NCBI GenBank assembly: GCA_025201765.1
Contig: MU623373.1
Span: 224,838-288,837 of the forward strand
Direction: 5' to 3'
From: Daldinia sp. FL1419
Lineage: Eukaryota > Ascomycota > Sordariomycetes > Xylariales > Hypoxylaceae
Length of the DNA: 64,000 nucleotides
The translations under genes were made by a program, and so were the position numbers. The notes beneath the pieces are model-generated. The model was not told the origin of the DNA and ran no database searches. It saw nothing but the letters and a program-made list of their open reading frames with translations. Shown here in pieces: positions 51,721-62,918 of the stretch (its first letter is position 1; each line of letters starts with the position of its first letter).

Positions 51721-52738
51721 TTTGTCTACCAAGAATATAGCACGAGGGCCGCCAGCGCTTAGATGTCTGGCAATGAACGATCTGGTGATATTATGAGTTT
51801 AAAACAAGCCGTTCAATGAAGTATAAGTAAGCATATATAGGATGTAAAAACCATCAAGTTATTAAAAACCCAAATAGAAACTTAGCCTTGACGATGGCGC
51901 GGGACAGGACGGGACTATTCTGATACGACGGACAAGTGCTTCACGCCCGTTCTTTGACGATCGAAGACTCGAAGTCGGTGATACGCCGGTGTTGGTGTTG
52001 TCAGAAACTTTGAAAACACGGACGCTGCTGACACCTTAAGCAACCAAGAGCTCACTAGACTGCCTGACTAGGTATCTAGGTTACAGGTAGGCAAGTAGAT
52101 ATTTGCTCAGGTATATCAGAATGTATCTATATGATACATCCCTAGGTACTCCACGCCCAAGTATCCAGGTCCGTGGGCCAGTTTTCCCACTACGACGATT
52201 GTCTAACTGTTTATGGAAAGGATATGATTAAAATCTGCTCAAACTCTCTCATCCCGCCCGGACCCGGGCATGGATTAGCGGTCGGGGTTGGCGTTGCTAT
52301 TACTATATTCACCCCCTTCTCACTTGTCAATCAAGTACCTTTGACATTCCTTGACCTGTTGGAGTTTTATTATTCTTAGTTCTCCCGTTTCTTTCTAACG
52401 AGATTCTCTGGCGGCAGGGAAATATTTCCAGGCAACTGGGCCGTCTACCTAAGAATTTCATTCCAGTTTCGCATATACGAGCAATAATATCGGTATAAAT
52501 TAACGTTAGATGCAATTTATTACGATACGTGCACTATGTCAAGGGCTTAATGTCCCCCTTATAGCTTTGATTATTTAGACACTTGGAGTCCGTAGTCACT
52601 TCATCTGCAACGAAGCCTCAGCAAACTTGATTTACATTATATATATTTTTATATCATATTCAGGGGTATATAGTAATTAAGTCACATTTCATTTTCGTAC
52701 TCGTCACATAAACGAGATTCGCTAAGTAGCAAAGATAT
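51721..52738. promoter_or_regulatory. Ctr upstream region
   Basis: This 1.0-kb gap lies between the Ctr start and the 3' end of the reductase. It contains TTTGCTCA at 52102-52109, about 380 bp upstream of the Ctr ATG. That word equals the copper-response element bound by yeast Mac1 and related fungal factors. One or two copies are expected by chance in 64 kb, so it is only suggestive. No gene is supported. Confidence 0.4.
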
Positions 52739-54863
52739 TTACCATCTATAAAAGCCAGTAAGTTAGTACGGAGACTTGACCTTAAATACCTCAACGGGAT
52801 GGAAAACTTACGAGAATATTTCGGAGTGCAAGTAAACTTCGCGTGCGTTAGACTTTGAACTCATAATTCGGACCTGAGCTGCTGCTGCCTCATCTTGAAC
52901 AATCTTCAAGACGTCTCGTGGGCCACAAGCAGCGATGCCGACAGACAGTCCCGACTGACTAGTAGCATCACGTACAATCGTGTTAATATCTGGCCGACCA
53001 GAAAATACGTTCATCGGCAGGCGTCTAGCTACTAGGGAGTCTCCATTAAGCTTTTCATCCGATGATTCGGGATCTTTAACTGTACTGTTGTTCTCGGACT
53101 CGGATCCTCCGGTCTGATAGACTGAGATGTCGAGGTTGTCGGGTACCATGTCGACACCGTTTTCCTCTAGATACTGCACCAGCGCCTCTTCGTACCAACG
53201 AACTAATTGCGTATCTCTCGTCGCGACGACGACTTGTATCTTTGTGCATGGTTTCTTATTACCAGTGCGCCGATTCCAAGCCGAATGAAGTAAACTTTCC
53301 ATCACGAACGGGAGCGAGAGGCCAGCACCAGCACCACACGCGATAATTAAGTTGTAGTCATACGTGTATAGAGGCTTTCCTTGGACCCCTCCGTATGGTC
53401 CGTCTAATAAAACGGGAACGCTGAAGCCTGGTCGTAGGGCAGCAGCCTTCGCTAAACGGCCTGTGAGTCCGCCTCTAGGTTGAATGTAAAATGTAAGCTT
53501 AGACTGCCCATCACTCTCCATAATAGGTAGACTGCATATCGTAAACGGGTGAGCCGTGAACGCGTGCATTCCCATATGAACAAAGCGAAGAAACATATGT
53601 TGACCTGGTCGCCACGTCGTATCGATAGGAATCGTTACTTTCAAAGATAAATCGGAAACCATCGTGAAGCTGGCGCGATTGTATACTCCGAATTCGAAAT
53701 AGGTACGGATTTGGGGGTAGAGGAAAGAAAGAGTGTAAAGAACTCCGGTCGCAATGAAGTAATCCCTAGTATAGTAAAATCAATTAGTTCCCTCGTAACA
53801 ACTCGTAACAGGCAAGCAGACGTAGACAGACTTACCAGGAACTCAGCCGAAAGTCACAGTGAATGAAGAAAAATACCACGAATACTACTGCTGCTACATA
53901 GTGCGTTACTTTGAAAATTTCGTAAAATCGATCTCTATCTTGTTCATTAGCCACGATTGATTTTCAGATAGCCAAAGAAGAGACTTACCGAATAAATCGG
54001 AGCGAAAAGACTTGGAGGTAAGCTTGTGCGAGCAATGCAACAACTCCTGTCCAGTAGACAACGCTTGTATTCCACACAGTGACCATATCACCTTTCCACA
54101 TGTGGAAGACAATAAACGGAAAGGTATGGACGAGAGCCAAAGCGAACATAACCCATCCTACCCAGTTATGAAATACAATAAGACGCTCGTGAGAAACCCC
54201 CGTCAAGGAAGCAATCATGTTAGATTTTGTCGGAAGCAGAATCATAAATGGTAAACAAGCCAGAGCCATCCAACCCGTTCTAGTTGCAATAGGGGGCGAA
54301 CTTCCATAGTTAAGCGTCCGCGTATTCGGCCAGTAATACGGCTTAGGACCCAGTGTCATCGCTACTCATATTCGTAAGTCCCGAGCTTGGAGATAGTCTT
54401 CACATAAAGTTTCTGTTGGACTCACCTAAGAAAAACACCATTCCGGAAATAAGCAGGATGCCGACTCCCAAAGCCGGAGTATGCCATCGCACCGCGGCAA
54501 CATTGTAACGACGATAAGATAGAAACCGAACACTAGCTATTAGCTTCCGCCACCATGTCTTTTCCCGAAGAGATATAGGTGCGAGTCGGTGGGCATAGAA
54601 TCCAAGGAAGCAAACACCAATCGCCGCAATGAAGAAGTATACCGTTCCGAGAGCATATACGTGATCTGCTTGGTACCTGGAAGCCTCACTTAGTCAATGG
54701 AAACTTCAAACATTACCCCCAGTATTGAGACGTACCAATACCGCCAATGACCGCCGCGATATTCGCATTGCGCTGGAGTAAGCTTGCACTGATCCGTCCG
54801 AGACGAATGAAGCATTACTGGCTGATCCAGCCATGGAGTCCCCGACATGTGCATGTGGTCCAT
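52739..54863 (-). CDS. Ferric/cupric reductase transmembrane protein (FRE family)
   Basis: FRE proteins reduce extracellular Fe3+ or Cu2+ with NADPH through FAD and two haems. Six exons are proposed: 54863-54736, 54676-54426, 54364-53989, 53934-53836, 53765-52812 and 52745-52739, giving 604 residues in a continuous frame. Haem-ligand histidines occur in the VFHNWVGW...ALVHTF segment and in VTHYVAA...FIHCDF. The FAD-binding part has WRPGQHMFLRF and AHPFTI. The nucleotide-binding part has CGAGAGLSLPF and a late ACGP. An acidic, Ser-rich insert lies before ACGP. The last exon is only 7 nt and adds SW and the stop; without splicing the frame ends one residue earlier. Being next to Ctr in the same orientation suggests cupric reduction for copper uptake, but an iron role is equally possible. 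Confidence 0.9.
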
Positions 54864-55714
54864 GTTTACTACGCGGTGTCAAAGCAAGCAACCTAGGTTA
54901 GGTTGGACATTGAGAGAGAAGTAATATGATTGCAGAACAGTTCTGCAGATTATTGCGATTTATGTAATTACATAGTCTCCTTTGCTTCGAGTTCCATCTT
55001 TGCCGCTGGGGAACTAGCGGACACTACCAGGCCTACAGAGAGGGTTCAAGGTTATCCCTAGTCGGATGATGGCCGGTCCCGTACAAAAGAGCCAATCAGT
55101 AAACTCTTAATCGAGGCATTTGTCTCATAGACTCCTAAGTTGTGTACATGCGTAGACGCGAATCACGACGCAAGTATCTCGAATGGGAGCTGGAGAGGGG
55201 TGAGCGTAACATACACCCTACATCTGCAACGAACCTTTGCAGGGATGTCAGGCACGGGTACAATATCGCCCACGTTGTGACATGCGTTGGACAAGATTCA
55301 TCAATACCGGTTGGTGGTAACGACGCAGCAAGGGTATACGTCTAGATGCAATGCAGAATTAATAACTTGCTCATCAGCAAGTTTTGATACGAACGGGGAA
55401 GAGTTTAGGTATTTTTTTAATGGGGGGTTTTTTTTAACTTGGCAGCTGAGCGCCGAATCTAACTGTTGATGTTATAAATGGAAACCTATTGGATAACTTG
55501 ACTAAATAGTCTTACTTAACTGGTTGACTGAAGGTAAAGTTACCTAATATTCTAACAAAAGGGCCAGGAACATGAAGCTTTGAGCGGTCTTGAAAATCCT
55601 CCGGCATTACCCCTATTATTAATCCGGCGTTCTTGGAACTACTGTGAGAACACTCCGCCTCAACTCTTTCACTTCCATGTGATATATCCAAAATCATCAC
55701 TTCACCCATAGTCC
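54864..55714. other. Intergenic upstream of reductase
   Basis: This stretch holds the reductase promoter. A short frame at 55142-55345 has no family features. A palindromic AACCTAGGTT occurs near 54890. Nothing else was identified. Confidence 0.45.
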
Positions 55715-56469
55715 CTAGAGTAATTGGTATGGTATTTCCGGGTCGCAATTTTGAATATCAATACGTCCCCAATAGTAAGCTAGACGAAAGACGGAAACAA
55801 GAGATCGAGCGAAGAAGAATGTCCTAAGATGTCATGATGTAGAATTTAGTTTAAGCCCCATCAAGGAATATCCTATAATAAACTCACATTGACAAGACGG
55901 AGAACACGAAACAAATCCTGGCAAGTATGCAATCTCCAACAATCATTGAATTTAAGGCAGTACAGCCTTTTTCTAGGTGCCAGGATGTTACGATAACACG
56001 GTTTAGGTGTGCGAGGTCATTGGAGCATTGTGCAGCAACGCTATATATCCAAAACCCCAATAACATGATATCATTAAGAACATCGAACAAGCAGGAGTAG
56101 GCGGAAGTAGTGTTGAAATGGACCAGTATAAGCCGGGCTAAACGTGTAGCTATAGCAAGCCCAGAAATTGCCAAGTTGGATTCACTTAGCCTATTCGAAC
56201 AATTAGCTTGAAGGTCATGTTTTGGGATACCCGTAGACTCGCTGTTGTAAATGAGATCTAGAGTTCCATCCATTCTGACCGCCGACCTCCCATAGCGGCC
56301 TTTGAAACTTTTCCAGATACGCAAGCCACATTAATATCAGAGTGAGTGGAACAAGTATCACTTCGATTGTGAGCATGATAGTATTGGGTAAGTTGGTGCG
56401 TTCAAATCGACGTTTAATAGGTTTTATAATAGCCATAGGGAATGAACTGTTAGAGATGTTGCCCCCCAT
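55715..56469 (-). CDS. Putative tetraspan membrane protein, 5' structure unclear
   Basis: A frame from about 56324 to 55888 splices cleanly (donor GTGAGT at 55887, acceptor CTTAG at 55824) to an exon at 55823-55715. Together they encode a membrane protein with helices around SNLAISGLAIATRLARLILV, DVLNDIMLLGFWIYSVAAQ and ARICFVFSVLS-MTFFF. The spacing and the WHLEKGC...GDCILAR segment resemble small fungal four-helix (MARVEL-like) proteins. The 5' part is in another frame (56469-56317, starting MGGNISN, with one helix), and I could not find a satisfactory intron to join it. Either an intron was missed or the gene carries a frameshift. Function is unknown. Confidence 0.4.
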
Positions 56470-57349
56470 TGGCAGATGTAGTCAATTCGAAAGTAAAATA
56501 GGGGGTTAATAAGTACCTCTTAATGGCAGGAAAGGTACCCCAACAGGAGTCACTGGTTGCCATTGACGTATAGTACAAGTTATATGTTAACTAAATCGCA
56601 ATATATCTGTGCAAGAGTAGATTTGAGCAAGTTTTAATCGGCGCAGTCATACCAGAACCCGACTGCGACAGAACACTGCCGACGATCACACGGGCTCAGT
56701 TCCTCTTACCAGCTGCTAATTGCGACATCAGTATCTATGTCTCCGCTTCGTAGACCGCGATAGGTAAGTAATACATTAGTTATTCATTGCTAAAGTGTGT
56801 ACCAGTTCTTGGAATCTTTGGTCCTTTGATACTCTCCTCGTCCACTTTGCGCTTCGGCTAGGCACTGAGTGAAAGAAACCAGGGGTATTCATTCGCCAGT
56901 TAGGCTCACCCAGAGATCTAGCCCGAGTTATGCAGTAACTGCTACGATGGGGCTATAAAAGCCCACTATCTATTCAATAAATATTGTTGGGTACTTGAAA
57001 ACTTGGTAGATGCCCCTTACCTTATGGCTATCAGGGTATAGGTGGGTCAGGGGCAGATATATCGGCATTTGGGTACCTAGATAGAAATGAGGATCACACA
57101 TAATGTTACGAGGAGTAGAAGGATAGGCATTGATACATTAATAATTATATTCTGACATTTACCCTATATATGGAAACCATCGCGTGTGTCCAAGTCTAAT
57201 AATGGTGGCGGTTCCTGCCAATGTGAAGAGACATTCGACTAACCACATGATTTTACTGGATTCAGAATACATCGGTTATTAAGTTTCTATAGGATATAGG
57301 TACCTACCTAGGTAAGCATACATCATCGCAATATGATTCTTCACTCCAA
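56470..57349. other. Intergenic
   Basis: I see no gene in this stretch. The palindrome TACCTAGGTA lies at 57305-57314, 36 bp beyond the stop of the DUF4360 gene. Confidence 0.5.
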
Positions 57350-58089
57350 CTAACACCGCCTCCACGTCCAGCCCCATCGTTCGCTAACGGTTGAATTCTT
57401 CCCTCCTCCAAAATACCCATAAGAGGCGCTACTATGCGAGGTGAAGGCAATGCGGAAATTCACGTTTAGAATACCAACATTCCCTTTTGACCCCGAGCAC
57501 GGGGACCAAACGGCACTCCCCTTCGGAATACTCGCGTGGATCGTCATATCACGAGCGAGGGTCGAGTTCGAAGGGCTGGTTACGGTCTGTACCGTGGATA
57601 TCTTTACATTGAATATCTCATTAGCATCGGTGTAGCACTCGAGAATTATAGGTCTTAAACAAAACGTGGGGGGACCATGGCACATACCGTGTTGGCCGCA
57701 TCTTGGCTATAATACGTAGTGATGTATTGTGTCAGCTTCACGTCTGGTTCCAATTCCACGTGTCCCCTGGTCCAAACGTCTTTCAATGCAACTTGCCAGC
57801 CAGGTTCTCCTCCGGCTAGACTCATATGGGCTTGACAATTGACAGACTTTGGCTTGCTTCCGCCATATGTAGCCGCGAAGTCTGGAAGTGTAAAGGTGAA
57901 GTGCTGCCATCCACCCGAGACTTGCTTCTTTCCACCATCTTGAGGACAGCCATTGCCGGAGAAGGAGACGGACTGTATAGTTGGTGGTGTAAATGGGGCT
58001 TCTGAAGCGTCGGGAAATCTTATAAGTTTCTGGGATCCAGACGCCGAGCAGAGGGCGAAGAATAGCGTGGAAGGCAAGGCGAAACGCAT
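57350..58089 (-). CDS. Secreted DUF4360-type protein
   Basis: Exons 58089-57688 and 57637-57350, with a 50-nt intron (GTATGT ... TCGAG), give 229 residues. A signal peptide of about 16-19 residues is followed by the DUF4360 pattern: an early strand with GNGCPQ, a FTLPDFAATYGG segment, VNCQAHMSLAGG, a strand-rich middle and a late NVNFRIAFTS. The family consists of small secreted beta-rich fungal proteins of unknown function. The chosen acceptor gives AANT-CYTDANEIF in frame; the nearer AG at 57650 would break the frame. Two palindromes flank the gene (57305 and 58207). Confidence 0.75.
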
Positions 58090-59165
58090 TTTACTATTGA
58101 AGAGGACTTTGGAAAATTACACTTGTATCTATTAGGAAGTAGATGGCATTAACGACATTGGTAGGGACTGGATGTATAGCACTAGGCTGACCTTTATATA
58201 AGTAGGTACCTAGGTAGGTAGTTATAAGAGCTCGACTACAACATATCACTCAGCACTCTAACCTAGGTAGTCAATATCACATTCACCACGGTACAATGAC
58301 ACCACTTGTTTTCATATACCAATTCGAGACTGACTGAGATGATTGGCTTCTATAAATGGTATTCCTCCGACGTTCTATGATTCAAGCTCCAGATCACCAT
58401 CGCAACGACTTTAGCCATATTAACCACATAAAATCACATTCCGAAAAGCTGGTAAAGACCCACTTTCTCGTCGCTTTGGGGTCCAGACCAGGTCAAAAAT
58501 AGCAACAGTCGAACTTTTCATATCGTGAACCCCGGTTCCCGGATAATCACGTATTCAGCCCACACTACATGTAACAAAACATGGCGATATGCGAGTCATC
58601 TATCCAGCTACCACGAAAGGGTAATTGTGCGAGGGGCGTAAATGCATCACATATAAAAGTACAACGTGAGTTTCGGTCTCCCCTGCTGAGTCCTACTATT
58701 TTCGGGTATAAGGGTTATTGTAGTAAACCTTGTGAGCATGGTATCTGCCGTACGAAGACGCTGGTATTAGGAACAACCTTCGCTCGCGATTTATATATAT
58801 TAGGTCTATATTAGTAGTGTACTCGACTCTAACTTAAGAGTCTTGACAGGATGATTATTAACTTCCCCAAACGAAGCCCTTGCTACTTTCGTCAGTTAAT
58901 CAGAAGAACACGCTACAATTACACCAAACTCCAATGGCCCAGCACATGCTAACACAAGTTAGGCGCAAATATTGGGGTATTGTCCAGGATCCGATGCGGA
59001 AAAGTGACCAGGTAAGAAACGTAAATATCGGAAGACGCCCAAAGATCGATATCCCAACCGCGGAAAATCGCAATCTCAAAATTGGGCACCGCGTATTCGG
59101 GTCCGCAAAAGGCGGGCAGGTGTTGGCGTTGTGGGTATAAAACGGCAGAACACCAGTGATTGTCG
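58090..59165. other. Intergenic
   Basis: This stretch is upstream of the DUF4360 gene and downstream of the ubiquitin-like gene. It has the palindrome TACCTAGGTA at 58207-58216, 118 bp upstream of the DUF4360 start. Frames at 58581-58814 and 58880-59140 lack recognisable features. Confidence 0.5.
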
Positions 59166-60386
59166 CTACTGGTCAAAGACCAACGCATTGACAATATGAC
59201 CCTTTTTCCAACCCTGACTCTGTAATGATGAGTTCTCCTTCAGGATTTTGCCCATGTAGGCTATGCGGACACGTTTCGTCGATGATAGCTGAGTTAAATC
59301 ATTAGATGCTATGGTTGATGGAAACAAAACTTTAGAAGTGAATAACTTACCCCGGATTCTTCGGCTATCTTTCTCGCGAAACTTCTCACGCTTTCATCGA
59401 CGCTCACGCTGACGACCACATCTGGTAGATTCTCGCTGAGTCTGGCACGTACTTTCACCATATCCCTAATATCGGCAACGGCTTTGCCTTTCTCTTCCCT
59501 TCGTCGCAAAGCCTCATCCTCGTCTAACTCCTCTTCGGTGTCCTCATCACCGGTCAGCTCGCCGTCCTCTGTTTGCCCGTCATTACCGTTATTTCTCTTT
59601 GCATCGCTTTCTTCAACCACATTTGTAGGATCGCATACGACCCATTCTGGCAACGCGTAATAGTTCCCCAGCGAGTCGTATACTCCGTTCGATAAGTCAC
59701 CGGTGGGTAGAGTAACTTCGGCTGCTTTCAGTATGCTCTGCGCCGTGGCTATCCCACCCGTTCCGTCATCTTCTTCGCGCTCGCTTCCGGTCGTGCGGGC
59801 TAAATCCGCTTCCCACAGAACCTCCAGCGCCGCCTTCAAGACTTGCCACACCTCGGCTCGCCCGGTAACCCGCGTATCGAAGAAGTCAGCTCGCTCCGTA
59901 TCTAACTGGGAGCGAGTCCACGATCGGTCGCGCGCAACCCATTTGTGTCGCCGTAAAGGCTTGTCTATGTGCTGCGATAGTGGCTGTCGATGGCCATGTG
60001 AACGGTGCTGGTTGTTGTGAGAGTGCGATTGCTGCGGATGTGACAATTGTGCGGGTTGCTGAGAGCGTGAGGCGCGCGAAGCTGGCGGACTGTCGTCGGT
60101 AGCGGAAGGATGTTGCGGTGGAGAGTTTATGGCACGCGCAGACGGTGATGCGGCACTGGCGCCTGGATAAGGGGCGTTTGGGCCAGCAGGCCTCGAGAAG
60201 CAGCAACCCTAAACAGCCAATTGTCAGCCAGATGCCAACGTTAGAAAATAGAATTCATGGCTAACGACGCTTGCTCGAAACCTCCACATAGAGGAAACTT
60301 TCAGCCACGATCGAAATCGAAATCGAAATCGAAATCGAAATCGCGCGGGGGTAATAGGAAAAGTGCATTTTCAGCGACGGTACCAT
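59166..60386 (-). CDS. Ubiquitin domain-containing protein (UBTD1/2, DC-UbP-like)
   Basis: Three coding exons are proposed: 60386-60384 (only the ATG), 60208-59351 and 59288-59166, giving 327 residues. The N-terminus MGCCFSR is a classic myristoylation and palmitoylation signal. A disordered His/Gln/Ser-rich stretch follows to about residue 80. The conserved helical UBTD N-domain starts at KPLRRHKWV...WTRSQLDTERADFFDTRVTG, shown here only in part. After an acidic linker comes a ubiquitin-like fold (VKVRARLSENLPDVVVSV ... RIAYMGKIL ... HIVNALVF). Such proteins link E2 or E3 enzymes to their targets. The ATG exon is inferred: the GGT TGC TGC start of exon 2 has no ATG of its own, and ATG|GTACCG at 60386 gives the expected N-terminus. 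Intron 1 carries a GAAATC repeat. Confidence 0.85.
60311..60343 (+). repeat. GAAATC hexamer repeat within UBTD intron
   Basis: Five tandem CGAAAT units are read directly. They lie inside the proposed first intron of the UBTD-like gene (60209-60383). Confidence 0.9.
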
Positions 60387-61202
60387 TGCTTTTGTGTGTG
60401 CGTGCTCTCGTGGGAAACTGTGCCCACTTTAAACAGTGATAGGACACACTGGGCGAAGACGAAAGACTGTTTCAACGCATTGTCGGATTCACGTTGGCAA
60501 GAATAAGATTATACCCTCGATTCCGTTTCCTTTTTCCCTAGCTAAATTTTTTTTCTTTTCGGGATAAGATCCAAAGGGCGGGTTGGGTCTCGATCGACAG
60601 CGGGCGCTAGCACTTCTATAACGGATTGCGTGCCGGAAGTTGGTTAGTATTTAATTAGGTTGGCTGGTTTGACTAGTTGATTGAGTACTTGATTGAGTAC
60701 TTGATTGAGTACTTGATTGAGTAGGTAGTCAGTCAAATGGTCGAATGATGATGTAAATCGAAGCTAAGAGCTGGGATTACGAATTAATCCAAAAACGCCG
60801 CCAAGCTTTCCCAAGCTTTTCCGGCTAACTTTATTTCTATGTATTAGCGACCTACTGCTTGGCATCTGAGGTACCTAGGTACCCAGTCAAAATCATCTCG
60901 AAATTGTCACATGGAATCCATACACGACTATACTCATTACAAGCTCTATTGAGTACTTCATAATACATCAATTAATTTCCTATCGTAAAATTTTACGTAG
61001 TATAATGTTCGTCATCGTCAGATCTTGTACTTTATTACAGCTACCTCGTAAATAATCCGAGCCAATCATACGCGTGGATAAGGGGCTACATCCCATGGAA
61101 TAGAGTAGGTCGTCTAACCTGCTATTATTTTTAAGCGTAGACGCCCAGCTCCAAAACCGATGTCGACTTTGAATCAACGGTTTACGTCGTATTCATCGAT
61201 CG
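60387..61202. other. Intergenic between UBTD and DIM-5 genes
   Basis: This stretch holds the UBTD promoter and the DIM-5 3' end. It contains a 12-bp tandem repeat (60677-60724) and the palindrome TACCTAGGTA at 60872-60881. No gene is seen. Confidence 0.5.
60677..60724 (+). repeat. 12-bp tandem repeat TTGATTGAGTAC
   Basis: Four consecutive 12-bp units, the last ending TAG instead of TAC, are read directly. They lie about 290 bp upstream of the UBTD start codon. Confidence 0.9.
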
Positions 61203-62291
61203 TTACCAGAGGTAGCCTCTACAACCTTTGCTTCCGCACAAGCAACGTGTCATATCTTTCTGCTTCTCTGGATCGAGGGCATCATTCTCCGAATCGTCCA
61301 CTCCATCTACGTAGTCAAATGTCAACTCTTCACCCCTCGGAATATCTCTGAGTGCAAACAGCGCCAAGTCGTGCAGATGTTTGTCGGCATGGTCCCCCAC
61401 CCGAGCGAAGATGCGCATATTTGGTTCGCAGGAGTGGTTGACAAATCTAGTAGGACCAGACATGAACTCGCCGTCTACTTCCAACGGTGCCCCACGCAGT
61501 CGCTCGTCATAGGAGTCAGGGTCGGAGAACTTATCGAGAGCAAAAAGGTACACATCCTTACGCTGCGCAATATGCGAGTCCGCTCGCCGGCGGTTAGCCT
61601 CTTGGGCGGTAATAATCTCACCCATATATTTGTCGATGAATTGGCCTTTCTTGATATCTACGGTACTTCGCACGCCCCAACCACGATTTTTAGTTCTGAA
61701 AATCTGAAGTGGTATCCGTCGCCCCCTTTCTACTACTCGGTTTGGACAGTATGGGCCACAGGCGCAGCTCTCGTGGCATTCGTAGATAGGGTCGCGAGAC
61801 GCAAGGATCTTGGAACGTAGGCGGCCCGCTTTGACGCCGTGAGTATGATACGCATAAACCCTCTTATGTGGTTTCACACCGTGGGTGTTGTAGAGGTCTT
61901 CACCATCGGAGCTATCATCTTCGACATCTTGGAGACAATTGCACGTATTATATTGGCAATCTTCCGGGTCGATGCACTCGCAGCCGGTAAGGAACTCTCT
62001 CTTAGTTGGTTCTACACCTTTTCCAAGAATCGACCTGTCCATAAATCGAAAATGAGGATCGAGAACAGCGTCATCCTCGGTATTAATGATAGTGATTGGA
62101 AATTGAGTATGCGTTGCGAAGGAGCGAATCTGGCAGAAATGGCAACGACGCTTCTCTTCTTCTAGTTTTTCATCACCCTAGGAGTTTGTCCAGCCTATTT
62201 AGCATAAATTTCTCTATAATAAGGCAGAGGAGAGGGATCGACTTACCGGCTCACCGTGAAAAAAAAAGTGTGGTCGCGTATATTCCTCCAT
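61203..62291 (-). CDS. Histone H3 lysine-9 methyltransferase, DIM-5/KMT1 type
   Basis: This SET-domain enzyme trimethylates H3K9 and nucleates heterochromatin; in Neurospora it directs DNA methylation of RIP-mutated DNA. Exons 62291-62247 (15 codons) and 62177-61203, with a 69-nt intron, give 339 residues (Neurospora DIM-5 is about the same). The pre-SET zinc cysteines lie at 81-96 and 149-159. The SET core has GWGVRS at 181-186, YMGEIIT near 199-205, RFVNHSCEPN at 259-268 and the catalytic Tyr304 in TFDYVD. The post-SET C-x-C-x4-C is at 327-334, so all parts needed for activity are present. There is no chromodomain, as in DIM-5. The short first exon encodes MEEYTRPHFFFHGEP and joins in frame. 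Confidence 0.96.
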
Positions 62292-62918
62292 CACGCACCA
62301 GCAATTAGGTACCTCGGTAAATATACAGTTCACCGGAACATTAGTCAAGTTTCTTATAACAATTTCCGGGAACTTCCATTACTCGACATAAGGAAACAAC
62401 TAAGCACACTGTACCTAATTCCTCCAAATAGATGGAATAAGATCGCAGTTGATAAAAAAATTAAAGTGGAACAACGCGATTGACGCGTGCAGAATTAAGC
62501 TACCTGGCAGCCTGGCTACGTAACAGGACTCAAAAAATAAGAAGGTGCCCCTCCCCCAGATCCAAGATAAACCCCACATATGTATACCTACCTAGGTAGC
62601 CACTAGTTACATACATCTATCCTAGTACTACATAGTAGGTAAACATACCGGCGCACATAGAACTAGCCTACCTGGTTACTATACTTGGAAGCTACCTTAC
62701 TCTAGGAAGCTTCAAGCCCTAACGTGTGATTAGAATAACTGCTTCGTACCTTCCATCAGTACTCCTAATTTGTATGATAGCAAAGTTTACTTTGTCCTTG
62801 ATAAAAATGCATTTCGCCAAAATTACCTGGAGATGTTTACACGTCCACTCTCCAACCTTACATGCAAACAAGCCACCCAATACATACCTACCTAAGGGAT
62901 TATATAAAAACACCGACG
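62292..62918. other. Intergenic, DIM-5 promoter region
   Basis: The palindrome TACCTAGGTA is at 62589-62598 among other CCTAGGTA words. No gene is seen. It separates DIM-5 (-) from the MYND-finger remnant (+). Confidence 0.5.

Noticed and set aside
52739..54863. NADPH oxidase instead of metalloreductase
   Set aside because: The extra N-terminal helix with a Met/His-rich start and the FRE-type order of domains suit a ferric/cupric reductase better.
47534..55000. A secondary-metabolite gene cluster
   Set aside because: A regulator-like gene and one SDR are present but no polyketide, peptide or terpene core enzyme.
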